A stretch of 64,000 nt of DNA from Eshraghiella crossota (lineage in GTDB: Bacteria; Bacillota; Clostridia; Lachnospirales; Lachnospiraceae): contig NZ_CP102270.1 in assembly GCF_025148445.1 (NCBI RefSeq), positions 2,405,001-2,469,000 on the forward strand, in the 5' to 3' direction. The translations under genes were made by a program, and so were the position numbers. Below, piece by piece: positions 41,794 to 50,545 of this stretch. The notes under the pieces are model-generated. The model was not told the DNA's origin. It saw only the letters and a list, made by a program, of their open reading frames with translations, and did not search any database. Position 1 is the stretch's first letter; each line of letters begins with the position of its first letter.

Positions 41794-41832
41794 TGTCATC
41801 TTCGATGACAAGCTGCGCCCTCACTTTGTGAG
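41794..41832. other. oriT: Candidate origin of transfer (oriT) of the ICE
   Basis: TGTCATC-TTC-GATGACA, a perfect hairpin (41794-41810), is followed after 3 nt by TGCGCCCT (41814-41821), and then by CTCAC-TTT-GTGAG, a second perfect hairpin (41820-41832). TGCGCCCT resembles the nick region of pC221-type plasmids, whose relaxase family (MobA with MobC) is the one encoded here. The site lies 81 nt after the relaxase stop. The 280-nt stretch 41632-41912 shows no convincing gene, as expected for a transfer origin. Confidence 0.45.
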
Positions 41833-41912
41833 TGCTGATACATTCCTGCTCAGCCGGAATATAAAAAAAGAGAGCAACCACCAATTTATATTTTTGATGA
41901 TTGCCCGTATGC

Positions 41913-43337
41913 TTATCTCTCCTGCTGCCGTTTCTTTCTCATGTCTTCCTCTATGTCCCAACTCTGCTGAGCAGCATGGAAGGATTCCACATTTTGCTTC
42001 GCTATCTGATAATCCCGCATCTCTTTTTTTATTTTCTTGTATTCACTGTAAGCTGCCTTTTTCTCTGAAAGCAGTCTTACAAATTCTTCATTCAGATCTT
42101 TTACCTTTGGGATCTTTCCATCCGGCAGTTTTGAAAATGCTTCCTTTGCCGCCTTGTGAAGAGTGATTTCATCCCGGTGTGCCTCGTAAAATTTCTTACT
42201 GTATCCTGATTTTCGGTAGGCAATATATGTTTCCCTGGTCTTGGCATAATTGATAATGTGAGTCTTGATCACTTTATTTGCTGCCATCTTCTCCTCTGCA
42301 TCTTTGATGGTTTTCATAAGTTCATGGTATTTTACAGAACTCCCATCCACCAATGCATCCAGCGTTTCCTTATCGTGAATATCATGCTGCTGTAAAAACA
42401 GAATAGATTCCGCAAACTGTTTCACATTATATTTTTTCGCCCACTGGACATAGCCGCCGTTCTTTCCCTGTGCCATTTTTTCCTGAATATCAACTACCAG
42501 ATCAAACTTACGCTTTTCTGGTTTTGCTTCTTTCCGTTCTGGTACTTTTTCATTTTTTTCAGGAGGTTCTTTCTCTCCGGCAATCACTTTTTTCAGATTT
42601 TCTTCTGTAAAATCCTCTCCAAGTGAACGGAACCGAATGAAACGTTTCTGCTCTTTTCCACAGACTGCGGTATGCTTGCCACGCTTGATTTCATATCCTT
42701 GTGCCTGTAGAAGTTTCAGAAGTTCTTCAAAATCTGCTGGCTTCTGATCCAGGCATTTCAGAATATCTTCCCGGATGACATCCCTTATGCTCACACGTTC
42801 CGGGTACTTTGTCCTCCGTTGTCTCTCACTCGGCTTTACTTTTGGAATGACAGAAAGCCCATGCTCCAGACAGATAATGTCGCTGAGTCTCTGCAATGCT
42901 ATTCCGGAAAACCAGAAATCCCGGAACTTCCGGTCACATTCCAGATTGGTGGAATTGAAAATGATGTGGTTATGAATATGCGCCCGGTCCACATGAGTTG
43001 CCACAATAAATGCGTGCTTCCCTTTTGTGAATCTCATGCCGGTTTCATATCCGACTTCATTTGCTTCCTCCGGTGTGATTTCTCCCGGTTTGAAGGACTG
43101 GCGGATCTGATATGCAATCACATCTCCCTTAGGCTGCCGCCATGTCTTATGCAGATATTCCTTTTTTGCCTGAGCAAATTCCAAATCAACCAGTTCCGGA
43201 TTGCACTGATAAGATGAAATATATTTTCCCTCATCCGTTTTTTCTCCATTCATGGCATAATCGGTCCTGTCCTTCAGACACCGCATCACACTCCGGCCTT
43301 TATTCTGGTGCATTGCTATCAGTTTTGTTGCCGCCAT
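41913..43337 (-). CDS. Conjugative relaxase (MobP, relaxase/mobilization nuclease)
   Basis: 474 residues. The relaxase domain covers the first 200: motif I around DRTDYAMN (candidate nicking Tyr near 27), and motif III HIHNHIIFNS near 120 with the metal-binding histidines. It cuts one strand at oriT and guides it into the recipient. The C-terminal part is charged, Lys-rich and helical. The start at 43337 has GGCAGGTG upstream; mobC ends 14 nt before it. It resembles relaxases of pC221-type plasmids and many Clostridia ICEs. Together with the VirB4 and PrgI genes it gives a complete transfer set, apart from the coupling protein, which is not in view. Confidence 0.92.
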   Translation of the reverse strand: MAATKLIAMHQNKGRSVMRCLKDRTDYAMNGEKTDEGKYISSYQCNPELVDLEFAQAKKEYLHKTWRQPKGDVIAYQIRQSFKPGEITPEEANEVGYETGMRFTKGKHAFIVATHVDRAHIHNHIIFNSTNLECDRKFRDFWFSGIALQRLSDIICLEHGLSVIPKVKPSERQRRTKYPERVSIRDVIREDILKCLDQKPADFEELLKLLQAQGYEIKRGKHTAVCGKEQKRFIRFRSLGEDFTEENLKKVIAGEKEPPEKNEKVPERKEAKPEKRKFDLVVDIQEKMAQGKNGGYVQWAKKYNVKQFAESILFLQQHDIHDKETLDALVDGSSVKYHELMKTIKDAEEKMAANKVIKTHIINYAKTRETYIAYRKSGYSKKFYEAHRDEITLHKAAKEAFSKLPDGKIPKVKDLNEEFVRLLSEKKAAYSEYKKIKKEMRDYQIAKQNVESFHAAQQSWDIEEDMRKKRQQER

Positions 43338-43350
43338 CTTCTCACCTGCC

Positions 43351-43683
43351 TTACATAATTGTTGTCAGTCTGTCCAGCACTTTTCTCATTTCCTGCAAAA
43401 TCTCTTTCTGATTTGTTCTCAGTTCTTCGATATCCTCATGATAAATGCTGCCTGTTTCGTTTGCCTTTTTTGCATACTGATTCAGATTATTGCCGGATAT
43501 CTGTAAAAGGCGAAGGACTTCTTTTAAGTCAGAAAGATCCATCACAATGACATACCCATGAAGTGCCATCCGGATCATATATGCAGTGAGACTGGAAATA
43601 CCAGCCTCCTGCATACGCTCATGAATCTGCCTGAGTTCATCTGCTGTCACTCTCAGCTCAATTCGTTTTGATCTTTCTACCAT
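43351..43683 (-). CDS. mobC: Relaxosome accessory protein MobC
   Basis: 110 residues. An N-terminal ribbon-helix-helix-like part (KRIELRVTADELRQIHERMQ) and the MobC signature ISGNNLNQYAKKANETG near 70 are present, with a helical end. It opens the DNA at oriT for the relaxase. It overlaps the preceding gene by 7 nt and precedes the relaxase by 14 nt. The family and context agree well. Confidence 0.9.
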   Translation of the reverse strand: MVERSKRIELRVTADELRQIHERMQEAGISSLTAYMIRMALHGYVIVMDLSDLKEVLRLLQISGNNLNQYAKKANETGSIYHEDIEELRTNQKEILQEMRKVLDRLTTIM

Positions 43684-44045
43684 CCCTGAAACTCTCTTTC
43701 AAAACAACATCCCGGAACCGGCTTTCTATCAGAAACAGGCACAGGGGCCTGTACCTGCTTACTCTGTTCCTTTAGTTTCTCCAGCACGGATTTTTTATCA
43801 TCCTGTACGATTGCCAAAGTGCCTGCTGCCGGTTCCACTTTCACATTATTGATCACACCATCAAAGCTGTTGTCGTTCTGCTCCACCATATCCTCGATGC
43901 TCCTCATCGGATTTCTGCTGATGGAAGGGCTGGCTCCAGCCACCTCTTCCGGCTCACATCCTCCGGCATTATCCGATACTTCCACCTCATGCTCTCCGTG
44001 TACTTCATCCCACTTTTTAATCTTTCTTGTTTTTGCTTTTTCCAT
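43677..44045 (-). CDS. Hypothetical ICE protein between topB and mobC
   Basis: 122 residues from the ATG at 44045 (GGGAG upstream), overlapping the end of topB by 29 nt and mobC by 7 nt. Low complexity and polar, with Glu, Val, Pro and Lys. A basic start (EKAKTRKIKKWDEVHG) is followed by acidic and disordered-looking parts; the end is CCFEREFQGW. I do not recognise the family. Its position among DNA-processing genes and its overlaps on both sides suggest a real, cotranslated protein. Confidence 0.65.
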   Translation of the reverse strand: MEKAKTRKIKKWDEVHGEHEVEVSDNAGGCEPEEVAGASPSISRNPMRSIEDMVEQNDNSFDGVINNVKVEPAAGTLAIVQDDKKSVLEKLKEQSKQVQAPVPVSDRKPVPGCCFEREFQGW

Positions 44046-46170
44046 ATTTGCCTGCTCCCTTCTCAAAATTCAGTTCAAATACTACTCTCTGGTTCTCATC
44101 CACTGTCATGATGACTGTTGTATCATAGGTCTTTCCGGTCTTCTTTGACTTACAGCCTTTCAGTGCCACTTTTCCATCGGAAAGAAGTTTTACAGCTATA
44201 AGCTTGGTCATCTTTTTGCCAAGAGCTTCAAAGAATCGGTTCTGCTTCCACAGCACAAAATTACACTGTCTGTTCTCACAGGAATATCCTTTCTGTCTCT
44301 CGACTACATGCCTGCCACAGCAAGGACATGTTCCGATTTCTTCCAGTACCGGATGCATGAGTACTTCTGCATCTTCAATGATCTTATAAGTTCTGACCAG
44401 TTCTGTGATCATCCCTTCGATTTCGTTCATAAACTCTGTATCACGGAATTCTCCCTTCTCCACATCCAGAAGTTTCTGCTCCCATTCCGCTGTCATGGAT
44501 GGAGACTGGATCTGCTCCGGCATGACTGTGATCAGTGCAACTCCCTTATGTGTCGGAAGAAGGTACTTTGTCTTTTTGTTTCCTTTACGTTCCACAAATC
44601 CGATACGTACCAGCTTCTCAATCGTAGCTGCCCTGGTTGCGGAGGTTCCGATTCCTTTCCTCTCAACTTCTTCCGGCATCTCATCTGCTCCGGCTCTCTC
44701 CATTGCAGACAGTAAACTGTCCTCTGTAAAATGTTTCTTGGGTGTGGTCTTTCCTTCTTCCATCTTAGGATTCTGTAATGGATAAGACTTTCCATTGGTC
44801 AGGGTTGCAATGCAGGCCAGCATATCAGCATTCTCACTTTTTTCTCTCCTGTCATTTTCAGAATCTGTGCTCTCTGCGCTGCTTCCAATGATCCATTCCC
44901 GAATATCTCTCCATCCCTTTTCCCTGATGTTCTTTGCCTTTGCCCTGAATACTGTATCTGCACAGGTAAATTCCACATCCACTTCATTTCTCACTGCCGG
45001 ATCTCCAAGTGCAGACAACAGTCTGGCAGTAATCAGGCTTAACACCTTCTGTTCCCCGGATGGCAGTTCTCCAAACTCTGCATCTGCCACATTGACCGTA
45101 GGAATGATTGCATGGTGATCACTGACCTTGCTGTTGTTGATTACCTGTTTCGGATGAACCGCCATTTTTCTGGTATATCCAAATTTTGCAGCCATCTTTC
45201 CTGCCAGATCAGGAATTATGTTTTCCATATCTTCCGTGAGAAAACGGCTGTCTGTTCTCGGATAGGTTACCAGCTTCTTCTCATAAAGGCTCTGTGTATA
45301 ATCAAGTGTCTGCTGTGCCGTAAATCCCAGAAAACGGTTGGCATCCCTCTGCAACGCTGTAAGGCTGTAGAGCTGTGGTGCCTTCTCCTGCTTATCTGCC
45401 GGATCAATCTTTGTCACCTGTGCGGTCTTCTGTTCTTTCAGCACATTCAGGATATTCTCTGCATCCTGTTTCTTCTCGAAACGATCTGATAATGCCGTAA
45501 TGCCTCCGCAGCTGATGGACAGTCTGTAAATTGGTTCCGGCTTAAATCCATCAATCTCTGCCTCTCTCTGTACAATCATGGCAAGCGTTGGTGTCATGAC
45601 TCTTCCAATATTCAGTGTCTGTCCATACAGAGTTGAAAATAACCTGGTTGCATTCATTCCCACAATCCAGTCCGCTCGCTCCCTGCATAGTGCCGCCCGG
45701 TAGAGATCATCATATTCCCTGCCATTTTTCAAATTAGAAAAGCCATCCGAAATCGCCTGGTCTTCCATTGAAGAAATCCATAAACGCTCGAATGGCTTTT
45801 TGCATTTTACCTGATCATATACAAGCCGGAAGATCAGCTCTCCCTCTCGTCCGGCATCAGTGGCTTCCACTAATCCGGTTACATCCTCTCTTTCCATCAG
45901 TTTTTTCAGAATTCCGAACTGCTTTCGGGTTGCTTCTGCAATCTGGTAATTCCATTCTGATGGCAGGATTGGAAGATCCTCATATCTCCACTTTTCATAT
46001 TTCTCATCATAAAACTCCGGTGATGAAAGCTCCACCAGATGTCCCACACACCAGCTGACAATATAACCATTGCCCACCAGATAGCCGTCCTCTCTCTTAT
46101 CTGCACCGATTACCTTTGCAATGGACTGTGCCACCGAAGGTTTCTCGGCAATTACTAACTTATATGACAT
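44017..46170 (-). CDS. topB: DNA topoisomerase III (TopB-like)
   Basis: 717 residues, a usual length. TOPRIM domain at the start (LVIAEKPSVAQSIAKVIGA, later EATDAGREGELIF) and the catalytic tyrosine in TYPRTDSRF near 305. The fold then continues to a C-terminal zinc-ribbon (CPCCGRHVVERQKGYSCENRQC). The enzyme passes single strands to relax or untangle DNA; ICE-encoded copies help replication and transfer of the element. It overlaps the next gene by 29 nt and follows dut by 11 nt. Confidence 0.95.
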   Translation of the reverse strand: MSYKLVIAEKPSVAQSIAKVIGADKREDGYLVGNGYIVSWCVGHLVELSSPEFYDEKYEKWRYEDLPILPSEWNYQIAEATRKQFGILKKLMEREDVTGLVEATDAGREGELIFRLVYDQVKCKKPFERLWISSMEDQAISDGFSNLKNGREYDDLYRAALCRERADWIVGMNATRLFSTLYGQTLNIGRVMTPTLAMIVQREAEIDGFKPEPIYRLSISCGGITALSDRFEKKQDAENILNVLKEQKTAQVTKIDPADKQEKAPQLYSLTALQRDANRFLGFTAQQTLDYTQSLYEKKLVTYPRTDSRFLTEDMENIIPDLAGKMAAKFGYTRKMAVHPKQVINNSKVSDHHAIIPTVNVADAEFGELPSGEQKVLSLITARLLSALGDPAVRNEVDVEFTCADTVFRAKAKNIREKGWRDIREWIIGSSAESTDSENDRREKSENADMLACIATLTNGKSYPLQNPKMEEGKTTPKKHFTEDSLLSAMERAGADEMPEEVERKGIGTSATRAATIEKLVRIGFVERKGNKKTKYLLPTHKGVALITVMPEQIQSPSMTAEWEQKLLDVEKGEFRDTEFMNEIEGMITELVRTYKIIEDAEVLMHPVLEEIGTCPCCGRHVVERQKGYSCENRQCNFVLWKQNRFFEALGKKMTKLIAVKLLSDGKVALKGCKSKKTGKTYDTTVIMTVDENQRVVFELNFEKGAGKYGKSKNKKD

Positions 46171-46181
46171 CTACATCCTCC

Positions 46182-46586
46182 TTATCTTCCTGTCGAACCA
46201 AAAGCTCCTGTCCCACGCTCTTTCCAGTTTTCAAAAGTAAAATCCGGTATCAGGACCGGCATGATCACAAGCTGTCCTACCTTATCACCCTCCTTGATTT
46301 CATATTCCCTGTTACCAACATTGGAGATGATTGCATGAACCTCTCCTGTATATCCCGAATCAATGGGTGGCAGCTCGCACACAATTCCCTGTGAACTTAA
46401 CCCACTTCTTGGAAATATATATCCGGCATAGCCATCCGGTATTTTTAATCCAAATCCCAGAGGCAGCTTACAGATATCTCCCGGCCGGATTACTGCATTC
46501 TTTGGGCTGAATACATCCGCTCCGGCATCATTGGCATGAGCCCTCTCCGGACTTCTCCCTCCAAAATCAATCAGCTGTATCTTCAT
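46182..46586 (-). CDS. dut: dUTP diphosphatase (dUTPase)
   Basis: 134 residues from the ATG at 46586 with GGAG close upstream; 30 further upstream codons lie inside the ThyX-like gene. The five dUTPase motifs are visible: HANDAGADVF, PRSGLSSQG, PPIDSGYTGEVHA, GDKVGQLVI, and the C-terminal RGTGAFGSTGR. It splits dUTP to dUMP, keeping uracil out of DNA and supplying dUMP for thymidylate synthesis. The overlap with the ThyX-like gene by 20 nt suggests that the two act together. Confidence 0.95.
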   Translation of the reverse strand: MKIQLIDFGGRSPERAHANDAGADVFSPKNAVIRPGDICKLPLGFGLKIPDGYAGYIFPRSGLSSQGIVCELPPIDSGYTGEVHAIISNVGNREYEIKEGDKVGQLVIMPVLIPDFTFENWKERGTGAFGSTGR

Positions 46587-47355
46587 CTGATACTCCTTCC
46601 TCCAACACACTCTCTTCGCACAGTTTTGGGAAATCCACCCTGATAATGTCTGTTGGTAACATCTGCGGTGGAACACTCTTTCCGCAGGTCATTTTTCCTT
46701 CTTCACAGCCACCATTCATACAGAATGGTCCACAGTCAGAAAACAATTCCCTGTTCTGCTCCAGAAGCTGTTCCCAGATTTTCACCATCACATATCTGGT
46801 TTCCTTTGTGTTTCTCCTGCATGTTCTCTGACGGATCATGTGCTTCCACTGATACGGTGTTGCGCTGATCAGAAGAATATTTCTCATTCCCTGCGGTGCG
46901 CAGTATCCGGCAGAATCATTATCAACACCTAATCTGATCATCTCCTGGTAATTTTTCATTGCCATGCTGCACTGTCTTAAATATCCTTCCTCCTGGCCGG
47001 TTCCCATCAGATCATAAGGAATGACAAAATCCTCCACTCCTGAATAGTCGCTGTATTGCAGGCTTGCCGACATATACTTCACTTCATTCTGGTGTCTGGT
47101 AATCTGTGCCAGGAATCTTCTGGATGCACCGACTACAACCACATTGATGATTCCAAACTTCTGGATTGTCGGATGTGGCAGCTTCACAAGATTTGCCACG
47201 GTGGATCTCTGATATGGCTTTTCATACAGATCCATGAAATCATCCAGGCAGGAAATCTGATGTCCTCTCTGTGTCAGCCTTGCCGCACAGACCATCAGCT
47301 TCTCTGCCTGGTCAATGGATTCCGGGTTTAAAATTTTTACCTCAATCTTCTTCAT
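46567..47355 (-). CDS. ThyX-like flavin-dependent thymidylate synthase, altered motif
   Basis: 262 residues. It resembles ThyX in length and layout (central VVGASRRFLAQITRHQ, then NEVKYMSASLQYS). The diagnostic ThyX motif R-H-R-x7-S usually reads RHRxxSxNExSxRY; here the block is RHQNEVKYMSASLQYS, so the second Arg and the N-E-x-S spacing are not kept. The protein may therefore be a diverged or repurposed member. A Cys-rich tail (CGPFCMNGGCEEGKMTCG) is not seen in most ThyX. Next to dUTPase and a nucleotide-modification-like protein, a role in deoxynucleotide metabolism of the ICE is likely. Confidence 0.75.
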   Translation of the reverse strand: MKKIEVKILNPESIDQAEKLMVCAARLTQRGHQISCLDDFMDLYEKPYQRSTVANLVKLPHPTIQKFGIINVVVVGASRRFLAQITRHQNEVKYMSASLQYSDYSGVEDFVIPYDLMGTGQEEGYLRQCSMAMKNYQEMIRLGVDNDSAGYCAPQGMRNILLISATPYQWKHMIRQRTCRRNTKETRYVMVKIWEQLLEQNRELFSDCGPFCMNGGCEEGKMTCGKSVPPQMLPTDIIRVDFPKLCEESVLEEGVSDEDTAD

Positions 47356-47677
47356 TCAGTTCCTCCTCTACAATCGCACGGAGAATCAGGAAATAGTTAA
47401 TACTGTCGGTGATCTTCTCATCCCACTGCTCTTTGGAATACTGCTGCTCACCCATACACATATCCGATACAGAGATAAGGTGCTTGGACAGCATCCCCAT
47501 AAGTGCCGCTTTTGGTGTGGTATTCATCACCACTGCTGCCTTCTTGAAATGCGCCAGCCTGTCCACTGCCGTATTCTTCACTGCTCTGGGAGCATACTCT
47601 GCTCCCTTTACCACCAGCATTGATTTACAATGATCTGTCTGCCTGACGATCACTTCATTGAACTCTTTCTGGTTCAT
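47342..47677 (-). CDS. DUF1599/Nmad1-like protein (nucleotide-modification associated)
   Basis: 111 residues. Helical fold with the pattern seen in that family: AVDRLAHFKKAA, MLSKHLISVSDMC, then WDEKITDSINYFLILRAIVEEE. Members occur beside thymidylate synthase-type genes in phages and have been linked with modified nucleotides. It overlaps the ThyX-like gene by 14 nt and the RadC-ArdC gene by 4 nt, so it is translated with them. I am fairly sure of the family and unsure of its exact function. Confidence 0.7.
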   Translation of the reverse strand: MNQKEFNEVIVRQTDHCKSMLVVKGAEYAPRAVKNTAVDRLAHFKKAAVVMNTTPKAALMGMLSKHLISVSDMCMGEQQYSKEQWDEKITDSINYFLILRAIVEEELNEED

Positions 47678-49827
47678 GCCCTTTCCTCCTTCGCTTTTGA
47701 TGTTCTGCTTTTCTTAGGTGCCTGCTCTGCCTTTTCCGTATTGGCTTTCAGCTTTGATTTCACAGACTCCTTTACCTTTGACAGAGTCCTTTTCTTATCA
47801 AGATCCTTCAGGGCCTTGTCAACAACTACCTTTAATTCCGGGTTTGCAGTCTTCTCCTGTGTTTCAGGTGCAACCGGAATAAAGCCCAGATCCTTTGCTC
47901 CTTCTGTAATTTTATCCATAAGCTCCTGTACAAACGGACTTGGCGCTTTTGCCGATTCCTGCACCTGTTTCTTATCTGCCATCAGCACTTCCATCTTCTG
48001 ATCAATCTGATAGATGAACTCCGATGCAGTCTGACGGATCTTATCAAGGGATGCTTTCAGCTCCGGTGTTTCCTTTCCCTCTGACCAGCCCGCGACATAA
48101 GAAAAGGAATAGTCAGAAGTGTTGATTCCGTAATGCTGGCATACTACATATGCAACACTCTCAGCCTCAACTTCTTTCCCATTCCTTGAAATGTCTTTTG
48201 CCTCCGGCACATTATCCTTGTCATGCAGTTTCTGGTGTGCCATTTCATGAAGCAGTGTCTTAATGGTCTGTACTTCACTCATGCCATCCTGAACCACAAT
48301 TTTTTTGTCTTCCAGATGATAGAATCCCTTGGCATCTCCATCAATCAGCTCAAAAGATACCGGGACCGGGCTGATTTCCTGCAATGCCTGCAAGAGCTTG
48401 GGATATCCTTCAATATTTCCCACCAGTTCAGACGGACCGATGGTAGGAAGTTCTTTTCCATCTGTCTGGGACAGGTCAAATGTCTTTACCACCTTGAATG
48501 CCCGGATTGTGACTTCCACTTTCTCCTTTACCGGTTCTCCATCAGCATCAAATACCGGTCTTCCCTTATCATCCAGTTTTGTCTGTTCCCTCTCGATCTT
48601 ATAAGGTGCCGGGGCAAGGATACTGATTCCCTTTTCTCCCTTTTTCACATACCGTCCCATCTGTTTCCATCCGGTAAAGCTCTGACACAGCTGCGCATCC
48701 GGTTTCTGCATCATGATCAGAAGTGAATTGTTTACGGAATATCTCGGAAATTTCGCCATCGTGTCAAGGAACTGCTTATATCTGTCACTCTGGAACACCT
48801 CCACAACTCCCTTCTCCAGTTTGTCTGTTATCTGCTGCAATTCATCCGCCCGCTTATCCCTGGACTCCAGCCAGTCTATTTTCTTCTGGATGCTGTCGGG
48901 AATCTGTCCCACAACTTTTACATCCGGCATCTCATGGATCAGGGACGCGATCATCTGCTGTGCCTGCCAGCTGTCTGCAATCTCCGGTATATAACGAAGC
49001 ATATCCATATCAATCCTTCTCCCGATCAGTACATCCATCTCCGTATATTCATCCGGATCCTTTGGATCAGCCGCCCTGATTCCGATTGCCGGAACTCCGT
49101 GCATACGCTCCGGTGAAATTGCTTTGAATTTTGCTACAGCCTCTGCCACACTCTTGATATTCTCATGAAATTCACCCATGCTGTGAAATTCCATGCATTC
49201 CGCAACCGTAAGCGTGATTACCTTCTTCTCTTCTTTTACCGCTGTATTTTCTGCCACTCTAAATCCCTCCAGTTCTATATCTTCCAGATCTTTTGTCAGC
49301 TTCAATGACGCTAAAGGCATCTGGTTTTTCTCCTGAAATGAATAAAATTCATTTCCAGGTCCCACTATTATGTGGTCCACCAATTTAACACCTATCAAAT
49401 CACAAATCTTATTCATTCTGTCAGTCAGACCGATATCTTCCACACTTGGAGCCAGTCTGCCGGACGGATGATTATGGACCAGTATGATAGCTGCTGCATT
49501 TGACAAAATGGTACTCTTAAGAATCTCCCTTGGATGTGCAATCGACTGGTCAAGTGCTCCTATACTTGCAATATTTATATTGATTGGTCTCATGTCAGCC
49601 CGCAGATTCACTACAGCAACAACTTCCCGGTCATAATCCCGAAACGTATCTGCCATAACTTTTACTGCTGCCGCCGGACCATTCATAGGTTCCTCACTGA
49701 AAAGAGGCGGCATTTCCACCATACGGATAGCCACCTGATTCAGTCGATGCATTTCTTTTTTCTCCGGCTCCTGCTTCTCCATGCCGGCATAAAATTCCTG
49801 TTTCGGACGAATTCCGCTAATGTTCAT
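47674..49827 (-). CDS. RadC-ArdC fusion with zincin peptidase motif (antirestriction-like)
   Basis: 717 residues from the ATG at 49827 (GGAGG upstream). The first 160 residues are a RadC-type JAB domain (LVHNHPSGRLAPSVED near 120). Residues 160-300 are a charged linker region. An ArdC N-terminal ssDNA-binding domain follows (DTMAKFPRYSVNNSLLIM, GWKQMGRYVKKGEKGI, about 305-430). Then comes a zincin domain with LLHEMAHQKLH near 526, and a Lys-rich disordered end. ArdC proteins shield incoming single-stranded DNA and block restriction; the metallopeptidase-like part is usual for them. Fusion to RadC is an ICE feature in Clostridia. It overlaps its neighbours on both sides. Confidence 0.85.
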   Translation of the reverse strand: MNISGIRPKQEFYAGMEKQEPEKKEMHRLNQVAIRMVEMPPLFSEEPMNGPAAAVKVMADTFRDYDREVVAVVNLRADMRPININIASIGALDQSIAHPREILKSTILSNAAAIILVHNHPSGRLAPSVEDIGLTDRMNKICDLIGVKLVDHIIVGPGNEFYSFQEKNQMPLASLKLTKDLEDIELEGFRVAENTAVKEEKKVITLTVAECMEFHSMGEFHENIKSVAEAVAKFKAISPERMHGVPAIGIRAADPKDPDEYTEMDVLIGRRIDMDMLRYIPEIADSWQAQQMIASLIHEMPDVKVVGQIPDSIQKKIDWLESRDKRADELQQITDKLEKGVVEVFQSDRYKQFLDTMAKFPRYSVNNSLLIMMQKPDAQLCQSFTGWKQMGRYVKKGEKGISILAPAPYKIEREQTKLDDKGRPVFDADGEPVKEKVEVTIRAFKVVKTFDLSQTDGKELPTIGPSELVGNIEGYPKLLQALQEISPVPVSFELIDGDAKGFYHLEDKKIVVQDGMSEVQTIKTLLHEMAHQKLHDKDNVPEAKDISRNGKEVEAESVAYVVCQHYGINTSDYSFSYVAGWSEGKETPELKASLDKIRQTASEFIYQIDQKMEVLMADKKQVQESAKAPSPFVQELMDKITEGAKDLGFIPVAPETQEKTANPELKVVVDKALKDLDKKRTLSKVKESVKSKLKANTEKAEQAPKKSRTSKAKEERA

Positions 49828-49984
49828 CCTCCGCTCCTTCCCCAACAGGTATGTTCATTGTGAACTCCCTGTTTTTCATGCTCCTGAGCTTGTCTAACAA
49901 AGACTCTTTTGTAGACGTCTTCTCATGCTTGGAAATCTTCTGCAATTCCTTCATATATCCCAGATATCTGCTTTTTCTTGCCAT
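49817..49984 (-). CDS. Small basic ICE protein
   Basis: 55 residues from the ATG at 49984, with GGAGA upstream; the open frame extends 24 codons into the preceding gene. Basic and helical: RKSRYLGYMKELQKISKHEKTSTKESLLDKLRSM, given here in two halves, then EFTMNIPVGEGAEDEH. It overlaps the RadC-ArdC gene by 11 nt and follows the 168-residue gene immediately. No family recognised. The close packing is the best evidence that it is real. Confidence 0.55.
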   Translation of the reverse strand: MARKSRYLGYMKELQKISKHEKTSTKESLLDKLRSMKNREFTMNIPVGEGAEDEH

Positions 49985-49985
49985 A

Positions 49986-50492
49986 CTACCGCTCTCCTTT
50001 CTCCTTTTGCTGTCCCTGTTTCTTCGGAACCCTGGTCGCTTCTTTTTTCTTTTCATGCAGATCTGCTATCACAGAATCCTTGGGTTCTGCCCTCTGCATC
50101 CTTTCCTTTATCCTTCTTATCTGGTCTCTGGTAAGCGGTTTCTCCACGATACTCCTGTGGAGGATTTTCCCAATCGGAAGCCATGTGACATCCTTTCCAG
50201 CCTTTTCCTGCTCCATGATGAATTTCATATGTGATGCGGAAAATTTAGGATTCATGTAATGCTCCAGGTTCAGATCTGCCTCGGCTGCTTCATAGATTAC
50301 CTTGATCTGTGCCGGCTTGAACTCCTCCGACACCCTTCCGGCATCTTCCATAGCTTCTTCAACACGTATTGATGCAACAGATCTAAATGTATAATCCACT
50401 TCAACAAATCCACTGTTATAATCATCTACTGCTTTCTGAAATCTTGCCTTTTTCTCCTCTGGTGTGAGCTTATCAAATTCCTTGTCTTCCAT
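49986..50492 (-). CDS. Conserved ICE hypothetical protein
   Basis: 168 residues, start at 50492. Helical and charged: LTPEEKKARFQKAVDDYNSG, then VEEAMEDAGRVSEEF, FSASHMKFIMEQEKAGK, and a final basic tail (KQGQQKEKGER). No membrane segment or enzyme motif. Located between DUF4366 and the RadC-ArdC genes on the same strand with no space on one side, it belongs to the ICE transfer transcript. Family name unknown to me. Confidence 0.7.
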   Translation of the reverse strand: MEDKEFDKLTPEEKKARFQKAVDDYNSGFVEVDYTFRSVASIRVEEAMEDAGRVSEEFKPAQIKVIYEAAEADLNLEHYMNPKFSASHMKFIMEQEKAGKDVTWLPIGKILHRSIVEKPLTRDQIRRIKERMQRAEPKDSVIADLHEKKKEATRVPKKQGQQKEKGER

Positions 50493-50545
50493 AGATTCCT
50501 CCCATCAGAAAAAGGCAGCCTTACGACTGCCTCATTCCCTTGATG

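Noticed and set aside
41678-41884. 68-codon minus-strand frame in the oriT region
   Set aside because: No ribosome site, covers the paired hairpins and the nick-like word; better explained as a non-coding transfer origin.
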